This document shows positions 40,803-49,861 of a stretch of 64,000 nt of DNA, in pieces. Origin of the DNA: Kineosporia aurantiaca JCM 3230 (GTDB taxonomy: Bacteria; Actinomycetota; Actinomycetes; Actinomycetales; Kineosporiaceae). The position numbers and the translations under genes are program-made. Location: NCBI GenBank assembly GCA_000719025.1, contig JODP01000016.1, forward strand, positions 62,001-126,000, written 5' to 3'. Every line of letters begins with the position of its first letter. Positions within the stretch are counted from its first letter, which is position 1. Under the pieces are notes generated by a model. It was not told the origin of the DNA, did not search any database, and saw only the letters and a program-made list of their open reading frames with translations.

Positions 40803-41423
40803 CGGGAATGCGGGACGTCCCGGCAGCATCGGGTTCTGGGCCGGAAGCATCCGGGCCGGATCCTCGCCGGCGAAACCGTAGGCGCCGTTCCGGATCCGCT
40901 CCAGCACCTGCCCCACCCAGAGCTTCTCGGCCTCGAGCAGGGCGTTCTGGAAGTGGAACATCTCGACCACGTGGTCCGGGGTGCCGGCGGCGGTCGGACC
41001 GGTGTCCCGGGCGGCGAACCCGATCCCGGTGATCCGGGCCTCCAGCAGGCTGATCCGCGCGGTCAGGGCGGCGACCACCTCGTCCCGGGTGAGGATGAAC
41101 CAGAACGACACCCCGGCGCTGATCCAGTCCTGCTCCCACGGGTGCAGTTCCCACAGCGCCTCGCGGACCAGCCGCTGCACCTCCTTCTCCCCGTCGATGG
41201 TGAGCCGGTACAGGGTGCGGGGTTTGCCGCCCGCGTCCGGGTCCGGCTCCTCGATCAGGAGCCCTTCCCTGGTCAGCCCGCGCAGCGCGTTGTAGACCGA
41301 CCCGGGGTTCAGATGGGCCCACTCCTCGACCTGCCAGCTGGCCAGCTCGCGGCGCACGAAGTAGCCGTGCGTGGGCTGGAAGATGCGCACGGCCCCCAGC
41401 ACGAGCAGCCTGGTGACGGACAT
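40800..41423 (-). CDS. PadR-family transcriptional regulator
   Basis: Dimeric repressor of 207 residues. The N-terminal winged helix (VRIFQPTHGYFVRRELASW, then WAHLNPGSVYNALRGL as recognition part) and a C-terminal helical dimerisation domain are clear; GKPRTLYRLT is the usual wing. It belongs to the longer PadR class with a C-terminal Vir-like region. Location directly before a DrrAB-like exporter suggests it represses that exporter until a ligand is bound. Confidence 0.88.
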   Translation of the reverse strand: MSVTRLLVLGAVRIFQPTHGYFVRRELASWQVEEWAHLNPGSVYNALRGLTREGLLIEEPDPDAGGKPRTLYRLTIDGEKEVQRLVREALWELHPWEQDWISAGVSFWFILTRDEVVAALTARISLLEARITGIGFAARDTGPTAAGTPDHVVEMFHFQNALLEAEKLWVGQVLERIRNGAYGFAGEDPARMLPAQNPMLPGRPAFP

Positions 41424-41444
41424 GCGTCCAGCCTAATCAGGCGG

Positions 41445-42860
41445 CTAGTGACCGCCCGTCATCGGCGCCATGATCCGGGCCGCCAGCGAGTCCCGGTAGG
41501 TGACGCCTTCCTCGGTGTCGGCCGCCATCATCGTCCGCAGCCCGGCGTTGATCCCCAGCCAGCGCAGCGGCTCCGGCTCCCAGGCCCGGGAACCGTGGCC
41601 CACCCAGGGCAGGGTGGTCAGCTCGGTGTCGCGCTGCAGCAGCAGGTCGCGCAGCGTGCGGCCGGCCAGGTTGGTGGTGGACAGGCCGTCCCCGACGTAG
41701 CCGCCGGCCCAGCCGATGCCGGACGCCCGGTCCAGCCCGACCGAGGCGTTCCAGTCCCGGGCGATGCCGAGCGGACCGCCCCAGCTGTGCGTGAAGGAGA
41801 AGTCCGTCAGGGCCGGGAACAGCTCGGTCAGGGTCTCGCGGAGCAGGGCGAAGACCTTCGGGTCGCGGTCGTAGTCGGGCTGGATCCGGGAACCGAAGTG
41901 GTACGGCGCGCCGCGGCCGCCGAAGGCGATCCGGTCGTCCGCGGTGCGCTGCCCGTAGATGACCAGATGCCTTGCGTCGGTGAAGGTCTCACCCCGGCTC
42001 AGGCCGACCTCGGCCCAGAAGGAGGCGGGCAGCGGCTCGGTCGCCACCATCAGCGAGTAGATCGGGGCGATCGCCCGGCGGGTGCCCGGCAACTGCGATG
42101 TCCAGGCCTCGGTGGCGCGGACGACGTGCTGCGCGTGCACCGTCCCCCGCGCCGTCCTCACCCGCGGTCCGGCACCCCCGGCGCCGTTGTCCGGGGTACG
42201 GGGAAGGATCTCCAGCGCCGCGGTCTGCTCCAGCACCAGCCCACCGAGCCGCTCCACGACATCGGCCAGCCCGCGCACCAGCAGGGCGGGCTGGATCCGG
42301 GCGCAGAACGAGGTGTAGCCGGCACCCAGCACCCGCGAGGCGCGCAGCCGCTGCTCCGTCTCGGGGCCGTTCCACAGCTCGTAACCGTCGACTCCGCCGC
42401 GCTTCTGGTCGGCCGCAACGGCCGCCCGCACCCGCTCGAGCTGGACTCCGGAACGGGCCAGCTCGATCGTGCCACCCCGGACGAAGTGGCAGTCGATGCC
42501 CTCCTCGGCCGCGGCCCGGCCGACCTCGTCCACCGTCTCGTTCATCGCCCGGCGCATCGCCAGGGCCGGCCCGAGGCCGTGCTTGCGGGCCATCGCCTGC
42601 ACCCCGACCGGGAACAGGGCCGAGCACCAGCCGCCGTTGCGGCCGCTCGCCCCGAAGCCCGCGATCTCCGCCTCGAGCACCGCCACCCGCAGCGACGGCT
42701 GGGCCTTGAGCAGGTAGTAGGCCGTCCACAGCCCGGTCAGGCCACCACCGACGACACAGACGTCGACATCCAGGTCGCCGTCCAGCGGGGACCGCGGGAT
42801 CAGCGGATCACCCGCGGCGGTGGCCTGGTCAAGCCACAGCGAAACCGCACCGTAGTTCAC
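41445..42860 (-). CDS. FAD-dependent oxidoreductase, gamma-glutamylputrescine oxidase-like (PuuB/DAO family)
   Basis: Flavin oxidase of 471 residues. The dinucleotide fold is VDVCVVGGGLTGLWTAYYL near residue 35, followed by GASGRNGGWC and the C-terminal GWAGGYVGDGLSTTNLAGRT that closes the FAD site. This is the pattern of DadA/PuuB-type amine or amino-acid oxidases. GTG 42860 overlaps the previous stop (GTGA) and follows GGAAGGA. As last gene of the Lrp-aminotransferase operon it probably oxidises a polyamine-derived amine. Confidence 0.85.
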   Translation of the reverse strand: MNYGAVSLWLDQATAAGDPLIPRSPLDGDLDVDVCVVGGGLTGLWTAYYLLKAQPSLRVAVLEAEIAGFGASGRNGGWCSALFPVGVQAMARKHGLGPALAMRRAMNETVDEVGRAAAEEGIDCHFVRGGTIELARSGVQLERVRAAVAADQKRGGVDGYELWNGPETEQRLRASRVLGAGYTSFCARIQPALLVRGLADVVERLGGLVLEQTAALEILPRTPDNGAGGAGPRVRTARGTVHAQHVVRATEAWTSQLPGTRRAIAPIYSLMVATEPLPASFWAEVGLSRGETFTDARHLVIYGQRTADDRIAFGGRGAPYHFGSRIQPDYDRDPKVFALLRETLTELFPALTDFSFTHSWGGPLGIARDWNASVGLDRASGIGWAGGYVGDGLSTTNLAGRTLRDLLLQRDTELTTLPWVGHGSRAWEPEPLRWLGINAGLRTMMAADTEEGVTYRDSLAARIMAPMTGGH

Positions 42861-43507
42861 GAGCGTCCTTCCGGCCAGGTCGAGAGTGCTTGCGGGACAG
42901 CGGGAGAGCCGGGGAGGCCGGGCGCGGTGACCGGCTCTCCCCAGACGTGGTGCAGGGGCACGACGCCGCCCCAGACCTCGCGGTCCAGGTCTTCCGGGGC
43001 GTCTTCGGGCGCGTCGTGGTCGGAGACCTTGAGCGACCACTCGGTGAGGGGAAGGGCCAGCACGCTGACCGCTCGCACCTCCTTGTCCGACGGCGGACGA
43101 GCCTGGGTCATGCCGGGCATCAGCGCCTGCGAGAGCACGGCGAGCGCGCCCTCCTTCTCCTCGCCCTCCAAGGCCGTGTAGCCGCCGAAGATCATTGCGC
43201 AGCGGTAGTCCATCGAGGACTCGAACTGGCTGCGGGCGACCACCACGGCGTCCAGCAGGGTGACCGTCGTGCAGGTCTCCACCCCCGTGGCCAGGAACCG
43301 GAACGCCTGCGAGGCGGCGGAGCCGTGGATCAGCAGCCGGTCGCCGTCCCGGGCGATCCCGACCGGGACCACGGCCAGCCGGCCCGGGGCCGGGACGGCG
43401 ACGTGCGCGACCAGGGCCGCGTCCAGGATGCCGTGCAGCACCCCGACGTCGGTGACCTGCTTCTCCGGCAGCCGGCGGACCGTCGTCCGCGAACGTTCCC
43501 GGCTCAC
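42857..43507 (-). CDS. Pyridoxamine 5'-phosphate oxidase family protein
   Basis: A 216-residue flavin-binding split-barrel protein of the NimA/PPOX-putative class (VLHGILDAALVAHVAV, LIHGSAASQAFRFLA, RSQFESSMDYRCAMIFG). GTG 43507 and its stop both overlap neighbours by GTGA, so it is translated with the putrescine aminotransferase and the FAD oxidase. Its role in polyamine use is unknown: a PLP- or flavin-related service function is possible since its neighbour uses PLP. Confidence 0.8.
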   Translation of the reverse strand: MSRERSRTTVRRLPEKQVTDVGVLHGILDAALVAHVAVPAPGRLAVVPVGIARDGDRLLIHGSAASQAFRFLATGVETCTTVTLLDAVVVARSQFESSMDYRCAMIFGGYTALEGEEKEGALAVLSQALMPGMTQARPPSDKEVRAVSVLALPLTEWSLKVSDHDAPEDAPEDLDREVWGGVVPLHHVWGEPVTAPGLPGSPAVPQALSTWPEGRS

Positions 43508-44934
43508 AGGCGGTTCCAGGCCTCCGTCAGGACGGACCGGAGGATGCCCTCGATCTCGTCGAAGTCGGCCGGGCCCAGGGTGAGCGGCGGGGACAGCTGG
43601 ATCACCGGGTCGCCCCGGTCGTCGGCGCGGCAGTACAGGCCCGCGTCGAACAGCGCCTTGGACAGGAAACCGCGCAGCAGGCGCTCGGACTCGTCGTCGT
43701 CGAAGGTCTCCCGGGTGGTCTTGTCCTTCACCATCTCGATGCCGTAGAAGAAGCCGTCGCCGCGCACGTCCCCGACGATCGGCAGGTCCAGCAGCTTCTC
43801 CAGGGTGGCCCGGAACACCGGCGCGTTGGTCCGGACGTTCTCCAGCAGGCCCTCGGTCTCGAACAGCTCGAGGTTGGCCAGGGCCACGGCGGAGGAGACC
43901 GGGTGACCGCCGAAGGTGTAGCCGTGGGGGAAGGAGGTGGCGCCCTCGCGGAACGGCTCGAACAGCCGGTCGCTGGCGATCATTGCCCCGATCGGGGAGT
44001 ACCCGCTGGTCATGCCCTTGGCGCAGGTGATCATGTCCGGCACGTAGCCCATCTCGGAGCAGGCGAACATGCCGCCCACCCGGCCGAACGCGCAGATCGT
44101 CTCGTCCGACACCAGCAGCACGTCGTACTGGTCGCAGATCTCCCGGACCCGCTCGAAGTAGCCGGGCGGCGGTGGGAAACAGCCTCCCGCGTTCTGCACC
44201 GGCTCCAGGAACAGGGCCGCGACCGTGTCCGGGCCCTCGAACTCGATCGCCTCGGCGATCCGGTCGGCGGCCCAGCGGCCGAACCGCTTCGGATCGTCCC
44301 GCAGCTCCTCGGCGGCGCGGTAGATGTTGGTGTTCGGCACCCGGAAGGCACCCGGGACGAGCGGCTCGAACATCTCCTTGACCGAAGGGATCCCGGTGAT
44401 CGACAGGGCGCCCTGGGTGGTGCCGTGGTAGGCGACCGACCGGGAGATCACCTTGGTCTTGTTCGGCTTGCCGACCAGCTTCCAGTACTGCTTGGCCAGC
44501 TTCCAGGCGGTCTCCACCGCCTCACCACCGCCGGTGGTGAAGAAGACCCGGTTCAGGTCTCCGGGTGCGTAACCGGCCAGCTTCTCGGCCAGTTCGATGG
44601 CCGGCGGGGTGGCGTAGGACCAGAGCGGGAAGAAGGCCAGCTGCTTCGCCTGCCTGGCGGCGGCGTCGGCCAGCACCTCGCGGCCGTGCCCGGCCTGCAC
44701 GACGAAGAGGCCGGCCAGGCCGTCGATGTACTTGCGGCCGGTCGAGTCCCAGATGTGGTGGCCCTCGCCGCGCACGATCACCGGCGCGGGTTCGGGCTCC
44801 TCGGCGAAGTAGGGGGAGTGCCGGGTGAAGTGCAGCCAGAGGTGGTCCCGGGCCTTCTCGTTCAGGGCCTGGGTCAGTGCGTCCTGCGGTGCGTCCTGGC
44901 CGGCATGGGTCGGGTTCTCGGGCGTAACGGTCAT
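43504..44934 (-). CDS. spuC: Class III aminotransferase, probably putrescine-pyruvate aminotransferase
   Basis: PLP enzyme of 476 residues. Family blocks are GRKYIDGLAGLFVVQAGHG, VFFTTGGGEAVETAWK, VAYHGTTQGALS, ALFLEPVQNAGGCFPPP and the PLP lysine in ITCAKGMTSGYSPIGA. Residues and length match the SpuC-type omega-aminotransferases that convert putrescine to 4-aminobutyraldehyde. ATG 44934 overlaps the stop of the Lrp gene. The aldehyde dehydrogenase that would take the product is divergent at 45581. Confidence 0.85.
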   Translation of the reverse strand: MTVTPENPTHAGQDAPQDALTQALNEKARDHLWLHFTRHSPYFAEEPEPAPVIVRGEGHHIWDSTGRKYIDGLAGLFVVQAGHGREVLADAAARQAKQLAFFPLWSYATPPAIELAEKLAGYAPGDLNRVFFTTGGGEAVETAWKLAKQYWKLVGKPNKTKVISRSVAYHGTTQGALSITGIPSVKEMFEPLVPGAFRVPNTNIYRAAEELRDDPKRFGRWAADRIAEAIEFEGPDTVAALFLEPVQNAGGCFPPPPGYFERVREICDQYDVLLVSDETICAFGRVGGMFACSEMGYVPDMITCAKGMTSGYSPIGAMIASDRLFEPFREGATSFPHGYTFGGHPVSSAVALANLELFETEGLLENVRTNAPVFRATLEKLLDLPIVGDVRGDGFFYGIEMVKDKTTRETFDDDESERLLRGFLSKALFDAGLYCRADDRGDPVIQLSPPLTLGPADFDEIEGILRSVLTEAWNRL

Positions 44935-45422
44935 CGGGTACCCCAGTTGTAGAGCTGTTTGCGGAGTTTCAGATAGACGAAGGTCTCCGTGGCCCGGACG
45001 CCGGGCAGCGCCCGGATCTGCCGGCTCACCAGCTCGAGCAGGTGGTCGTCGTCCTCACAGACCACCTCGACCAGCAGGTCGAACGAGCCCGCGGTGACCA
45101 CCACGTAGTCCACCTCGGCCATCGCCGACAGTGCGTCGGCGACCGGCTCGATCTCGCCGTCCACGGTCACGCCGATCATCGCCTGCCGGGTGAACCCCAC
45201 CTGCAGCGGGTCCGTCACGGCGACGATCTGCATCACCCCGTTGTCCAGAAGGCGCTGCACCCGCTGCCGGACGGCGGCCTCGGACAGGCCCACCGCCTTG
45301 CCGATGGCGGCGTACGGACGACGGCCGTCCTCCTGCAGCTGCTCGATGATCTGCTTCGAGGTCTCGTCGAGCGGCTGTGAGGCGCTCGGCCGGCCGGCCG
45401 GGCGCTCGGGTTTGCGCGTCAC
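44931..45422 (-). CDS. Lrp/AsnC-family transcriptional regulator
   Basis: 163-residue regulator: N-terminal helix-turn-helix (IIEQLQEDGRRPYAAIGKAV, then SEAAVRQRVQRLLD) and a C-terminal RAM ligand-binding domain (VDYVVVTAGSFDLLVEVVCED). GTG 45422 is chosen because it gives a normal length and follows a GAGG stretch. It is first in the aminotransferase operon and divergent from the aldehyde dehydrogenase, so it probably controls both and responds to an amine or amino acid. Confidence 0.88.
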   Translation of the reverse strand: MTRKPERPAGRPSASQPLDETSKQIIEQLQEDGRRPYAAIGKAVGLSEAAVRQRVQRLLDNGVMQIVAVTDPLQVGFTRQAMIGVTVDGEIEPVADALSAMAEVDYVVVTAGSFDLLVEVVCEDDDHLLELVSRQIRALPGVRATETFVYLKLRKQLYNWGTR

Positions 45423-45450
45423 GTCCCGATCCTCGCCGCTGCCCGGACCC

Positions 45451-45487
45451 TTGACAATAGATTCCGTTGTTTCTGATGCGAAAACAA
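45451..45487. promoter_or_regulatory. Divergent promoter region with candidate Lrp operator
   Basis: TTGACA (45451) is a -35-like hexamer for the rightward gene. TTGTTTC (45467-45473) and GAAAACAA (45480-45487) form an AT-rich imperfect inverted repeat, unusual in this GC-rich region and of the kind Lrp-type regulators bind. On the minus strand TATTGT is a possible -10 for the regulator operon. Confidence 0.45.
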
Positions 45488-45580
45488 TCGCAATCCATGC
45501 CGTTCGTGGATCCGCACTGACGAAACCGCCAGCGTCCTCCCTAAGCTGTCGCCATCCCATCCAGCCAGGAGGTTTCCGCC

Positions 45581-47017
45581 GTGAGCCAGACCCCGCGGGT
45601 ACTGCGCAACTTCGTCGCCGGCCAGTACCGGGAGGCGAGCACCGACTCCGTCACCGAGATCGTCGACCCGTCCACCGGCCGGGTGGTGGCGCACGCGCCG
45701 GTGTCCACGGCCGAGGACGTGGACACCGCCTACGCGGCGGCCGCCTCCGCCTTCGAGACCTGGGGCGAGACCACCCCGTCGCAACGGCAGCAGGCGCTGC
45801 TGAAGTTCGCCGACGCGATCGAGGCGAACAGTGAGGACCTGATCCGGCTGGAGGCCGGGAACACCGGTAAGCCCTGGGCGCTGACCGCGTCCGAGGAGAT
45901 CCCGCCGATGGTCGACCAGCTCCGGTTCTTCGCCGGGGCCGCCCGGGTGCTGGAGGGCCGGGCCGCGGGGGAGTACCTGAAGGGCCACACCTCCTGGGTG
46001 CGGCGCGAGCCGATCGGCGTGGTCGGCCAGGTGACGCCCTGGAACTACCCGATGATGATGGCGGTCTGGAAGATCGGGCCCGCGCTGGCGGCCGGTAACA
46101 CGGTGGTGCTCAAGCCCAGCGACACCACTCCCGAGACCACGCTGCGGCTGGCCGAGATCGCCGCCGAGTTCCTGCCGCCGGGCGTGTTCAACGTGGTCAC
46201 CGGTGACCGGGACACCGGCCGGGCCCTGGTCGAGCACCCCACCCCGCAGCTGGTGGCGATCACCGGATCGGTCCGGGCCGGGATGGAGGTGGCCGGCGCG
46301 GCCGCCCAGGACGTGAAGCGGGTGCACCTGGAGCTCGGCGGCAAGGCGCCGGTGGTGGTCTTCGACGACGCCGATCTCGAGGCTGCGGCCGAGGCCATCG
46401 CGGTGGCAGGCTATTTCAACGCCGGGCAGGACTGCACCGCGGCCACCCGGGTGCTGGCCGGGCCGGGGATCCACGACGAGTTCGTCGCCGCGCTCTCGGA
46501 GCAGGCGCGTGCGGCCAAGGTCGGCCGCCCGGACGACGAGGACGCGCTGCTCGGGCCGGTGAACAACGCGGGCCAGCTGGCCCGGATCTCCGGTTTCCTG
46601 GACCGCCTGCCCGGCCACGCCGACCTGACCGCCGGGGGCGCCCGGATCCCCGGCGACGGGTTCTACCTGCAGCCCACCGTGGTCTCCGGACTGGCCCAGG
46701 ACGACGAGATCATCCAGAACGAGGTCTTCGGCCCGGTGATCACCGTGCAGCGGTTCACCGACGAGGCGCAGGCCCTGCGGTGGGCCAACGGGGTGCCCTA
46801 CGGTCTGGCCTCGAGCGTCTGGACCCGGGACTTCGGCCGGGCGATGCGGATGTCGAAGCGGCTGAACTTCGGCTGCGTCTGGATCAACACGCACATCCCG
46901 CTGGTCGCCGAGATGCCGCACGGCGGGTTCCGGCACTCCGGCTACGGCAAGGACCTCTCGATGTACGGGTTCGAGGACTACACCCGGGTCAAGCACGTCA
47001 TGGCCGCCATCGAATGA
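45581..47017 (+). CDS. patD: Gamma-aminobutyraldehyde dehydrogenase
   Basis: NAD-dependent aldehyde dehydrogenase of 478 residues, oxidising 4-aminobutyraldehyde to GABA. Visible elements: GQVTPWNYPMMMAVWKI near residue 150, VLKPSDTTPET, the catalytic glutamate in HLELGGKAPVVVF, the catalytic cysteine in NAGQDCTAATRVL near 285 and EVFGPVITV. These fit the PatD/PuuC-like group. The GTG start follows a GGAGG stretch (CCAGGAGGTTTCC). Opposite orientation to the Lrp-aminotransferase operon and a shared promoter region support co-regulation. Confidence 0.9.
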   Translation: MSQTPRVLRNFVAGQYREASTDSVTEIVDPSTGRVVAHAPVSTAEDVDTAYAAAASAFETWGETTPSQRQQALLKFADAIEANSEDLIRLEAGNTGKPWALTASEEIPPMVDQLRFFAGAARVLEGRAAGEYLKGHTSWVRREPIGVVGQVTPWNYPMMMAVWKIGPALAAGNTVVLKPSDTTPETTLRLAEIAAEFLPPGVFNVVTGDRDTGRALVEHPTPQLVAITGSVRAGMEVAGAAAQDVKRVHLELGGKAPVVVFDDADLEAAAEAIAVAGYFNAGQDCTAATRVLAGPGIHDEFVAALSEQARAAKVGRPDDEDALLGPVNNAGQLARISGFLDRLPGHADLTAGGARIPGDGFYLQPTVVSGLAQDDEIIQNEVFGPVITVQRFTDEAQALRWANGVPYGLASSVWTRDFGRAMRMSKRLNFGCVWINTHIPLVAEMPHGGFRHSGYGKDLSMYGFEDYTRVKHVMAAIE

Positions 47018-47039
47018 CACGCGCCTGACATCCCCCGGA

Positions 47040-47080
47040 CATCCGCAGCGCCCGCGAAGGGCGGTGCGGATGGTTCGTTT
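47040..47080 (+). terminator. Terminator hairpin after the aldehyde dehydrogenase gene
   Basis: CATCCGCA/TGCGGATG (47040-47047/47065-47072) with inner CGCCC/GGGCG and one mismatch closes a GCGAA loop; GTTCGTTTTGG follows. Confidence 0.7.
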
Positions 47081-47430
47081 TGGCGGGGTGCAGTGACGTG
47101 ATGCGTTGCCGAAAGCCGCCGACTGGGCTGTTTTCGTTGGTCCGATGGGGGCATCCGGTAACGAATCCGTTGCGTTTCCCGGGTGAACACCACGAAAAAC
47201 CACATTGACGTCTTGCCGTGCATCATTACCGCGTGTCAGTATCCGAATCGTTCTGCTGCTGGGTTTCCCCCACCCGTGACGCCCCGTAAGAGCGAAGCCG
47301 GAAAGTGCGAAGTTAACGACGTGTTGCGAACTGTGCGTGATAGGCGTCGCCGCCGAGTCCCGCGCCTAGTCTGACGGTCTCCCGCCCCCCGAAAGCGTCT
47401 GTTGCAGTATCTGGAAAGGACTCACGTTCC
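47081..47430 (+). promoter_or_regulatory. Intergenic region carrying the potDABC promoter
   Basis: No gene is supported in 350 nt. TTGACG at about 47205 and TAGTCT (47367-47372) resemble -35 and -10 elements but are not at proper spacing from each other. GGAAAGGA lies about 9 nt before the potD ATG. Confidence 0.4.
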
Positions 47431-48684
47431 ATGACACAGCGTCGCCGCCGTCCGCTTTCCCCCGAGGCCGCGGCCGTGATCCGGGCCCAGCAGGCCGGCG
47501 GCCGGTTCAGCCGCCGCAACCTGTTCGCCGGGACCGGCGCCCTCGGCCTGGGCGCCGCCCTGGCCGCCTGCGGCACCTCGGCCACCGGCACCACCGGGGG
47601 CGGCAGCGACGCCAAGCCCTCCCCGGCGGCCGACAAGTCGGCCACCGACAAGACGGTGAACTGGGCCAACTGGACGCTGTACCTGGACTACGACGACAAG
47701 ACCAAGACGTATCCCACGCTGGTGCAGTTCGAGAAGGAAACCGGGATCAAGGCCACCTACGACGAGGCGATCGAGGACAACGACTCGTACTACGGCAAGA
47801 TCCAGGGGCAGCTGAAGAACGGCCAGGACATCGGCAAGGACGTCATCGTCTTCACCGACTGGATGGCCGCCCGGGTGATCGAGCAGGGCTACGTGCAGAA
47901 GCTCGACCAGGGCAAGCTGCCCAACGCGGCCAACATCCTCGACAACCTGAAGAACGTCGACTACGACCCGGGCCGCAACTACTCCCTGACCTGGCAGTCC
48001 GGCTACGCCGGCCTGGCCTGGAACAAGGAGAAGCTGCCCAAGGGCCTCAGGAGCGTGGACGACCTCTGGGCCCCGGAGCTCAAGGGCAAGGTCGAGGTGC
48101 TGTCCGAGATGCGCGACACGATCGGCCTGATCATGCTGCAGCAGGGCGTGGACATCTCCGGCGCCTTCACCGCCGACCAGTTCGGCAACGCCATCGACGT
48201 GCTCGACAAGCAGCTCAGCAGCGGCCAGATCCGCCAGGTCAAGGGCAACTCCTACAAGGAGGACCTGATCTCCGGGGACGCCCTGGCGGTGATCGGCTGG
48301 TCCGGTGACATCACCCAGCTGAACGCCGAGAACGGCGACAAGTGGGAGTTCGCGATCCCGGACGCCGGCGGCACGCTGTGGAGCGACAACATGCTGGTGC
48401 CGATCGGCTCGCCGCACCTGGCCAACGCCGAGGCGCTGATGAACTACTACTACGACCCGGAGGTGGCGGCCGAGGTCGCCGCCTACGTGAACTACATCTG
48501 CCCGGTCAAGGGTGCCCAGGAGGCCATGGCGGCCAGCAAGGACAAGGACCTGCAGGCCCTGGCCGAGAACACCAGCATCTTCCCGACCAGCGCGGACCTG
48601 GCCAAGGTCAAGGTCTTCCGGACGCTCAAGGGCACCGAGGAGACGCAGTTCTCCTCCGACTTCCAGCGCGTGCTGGGGAACTGA
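47431..48684 (+). CDS. potD: Spermidine/putrescine ABC transporter substrate-binding lipoprotein
   Basis: Extracellular polyamine-binding protein of 417 residues. The N-terminus has both a twin-arginine motif (FSRRNLFAG) and a lipobox (LAAC), so it is probably exported folded by Tat and then lipidated. The mature protein is a PotD-like bilobal binder: VNWANWTLYLDYD, FEKETGIKATYDE, WQSGYAGLAWNKEKLPKG and IPDAGGTLWSDNMLVPIGSPH. It opens a four-gene transporter operon. Confidence 0.92.
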   Translation: MTQRRRRPLSPEAAAVIRAQQAGGRFSRRNLFAGTGALGLGAALAACGTSATGTTGGGSDAKPSPAADKSATDKTVNWANWTLYLDYDDKTKTYPTLVQFEKETGIKATYDEAIEDNDSYYGKIQGQLKNGQDIGKDVIVFTDWMAARVIEQGYVQKLDQGKLPNAANILDNLKNVDYDPGRNYSLTWQSGYAGLAWNKEKLPKGLRSVDDLWAPELKGKVEVLSEMRDTIGLIMLQQGVDISGAFTADQFGNAIDVLDKQLSSGQIRQVKGNSYKEDLISGDALAVIGWSGDITQLNAENGDKWEFAIPDAGGTLWSDNMLVPIGSPHLANAEALMNYYYDPEVAAEVAAYVNYICPVKGAQEAMAASKDKDLQALAENTSIFPTSADLAKVKVFRTLKGTEETQFSSDFQRVLGN

Positions 48685-48692
48685 GCCTTCCG

Positions 48693-49859
48693 ATGCCCGA
48701 CAAGGCGACTGTGGACGCGGGCGGCGACCTGCGACTGACCGGCGTGACCAAGCGGTTCTCCGCGTTCACGGCCGTCGACGGCCTGGACCTGACGATCGCC
48801 CAGGGCGAGTTCTTCGCCCTGCTCGGCCCGTCCGGCTGCGGCAAGACCACCACGCTGCGGATGATCGCCGGTCTGGAGGAGCCCACCGAGGGCTCCATCC
48901 ACCTCGGCGACCTGGACGTGACCCACCAGAAGCCGTACCAGCGGCCGGTGAACACGGTCTTCCAGAACTACGCGCTGTTCCCGCACCTGACGGTGTTCGA
49001 GAACGTCGCCTTCGGCCTGCGCCGGCGCGGGGTGAAGGACGTCAAGAAGCAGGCCGCGGACGCGCTCGACCTGGTCGAGCTGGGGCACCTGGCGCAGCGC
49101 AAGCCGACCCAGCTCTCCGGCGGCCAGCAGCAGCGGATCGCCCTGGCCCGGGCCGTGGTGAACCGGCCCCAGGTGCTGCTCCTGGACGAGCCGCTGGGCG
49201 CGCTGGACCTGAAACTGCGCCGCCAGATGCAGATTGAGCTGAAGCGGATCCAGACCGAGGTGGGCATCACCTTCGTCCACGTCACCCACGACCAGGAGGA
49301 GGCCATGACGATGGCCGACCGGGTCGCGGTGATGAACCACGGGCGGATCGAGCAGCTCGGCGTGCCCTCGGACCTGTACGAGGCCCCGGACACCACCTTC
49401 GTGGCGAACTTCCTGGGCCAGTCCAACCTGGTCCCGGCCACCCGGGTGGACAACGACGGCGACTACGCGGTGGTCGAGATCCACGGGCAGAAGGTCCGGA
49501 TCCGCGCCGAGCGCTGCGCCCCGTCCGGCGATCTGCTGCTCGGCGTCCGGCCGGAGAAGATCCGGATCCTCCCCGCGGGCGACGAAACGCCTTCCGGGCT
49601 GAACCGGCTCACCGGCGGGGTGGTGCTGGACGCCAGCTACATGGGCGTCTCGACCCAGTACCTGGTCCGCCTGCCCTGGGGCCAGAACCTCACCGTGTTC
49701 TCCCAGAACCTGGGCATCGGCGAGCGTTTCGCCGACGGCGCCCAGGTCCAGCTGGCCTGGGAACCGGACCACAGCTTCGGCCTGGCCGGGGACGCGGCGG
49801 CCGGGGTCGACGAGGACGCGGCCGAGCTCGCCACCCTGGCCAGCGCGGCGAAGGGCTGA
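48693..49859 (+). CDS. potA: Polyamine ABC transporter ATP-binding protein
   Basis: ATPase of 388 residues that energises polyamine import. Walker A GPSGCGKTT, signature LSGGQQQRIALARA, Walker B VLLLDEPLGALD and switch THDQEEAM are intact, and a C-terminal TOBE domain begins near residue 285. VFQNYALFPHLTV is the Q-loop block typical of PotA. ATG 48693 lies 8 nt after the potD stop. An alternative upstream frame is a shadow. Confidence 0.94.
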   Translation: MPDKATVDAGGDLRLTGVTKRFSAFTAVDGLDLTIAQGEFFALLGPSGCGKTTTLRMIAGLEEPTEGSIHLGDLDVTHQKPYQRPVNTVFQNYALFPHLTVFENVAFGLRRRGVKDVKKQAADALDLVELGHLAQRKPTQLSGGQQQRIALARAVVNRPQVLLLDEPLGALDLKLRRQMQIELKRIQTEVGITFVHVTHDQEEAMTMADRVAVMNHGRIEQLGVPSDLYEAPDTTFVANFLGQSNLVPATRVDNDGDYAVVEIHGQKVRIRAERCAPSGDLLLGVRPEKIRILPAGDETPSGLNRLTGGVVLDASYMGVSTQYLVRLPWGQNLTVFSQNLGIGERFADGAQVQLAWEPDHSFGLAGDAAAGVDEDAAELATLASAAKG

Positions 49860-49861
49860 GC

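Noticed and set aside
45419..47203. 594-codon minus-strand frame opposite the aldehyde dehydrogenase
   Set aside because: His/Arg/Pro/Val-rich translation typical of the antisense strand of a high-GC gene.
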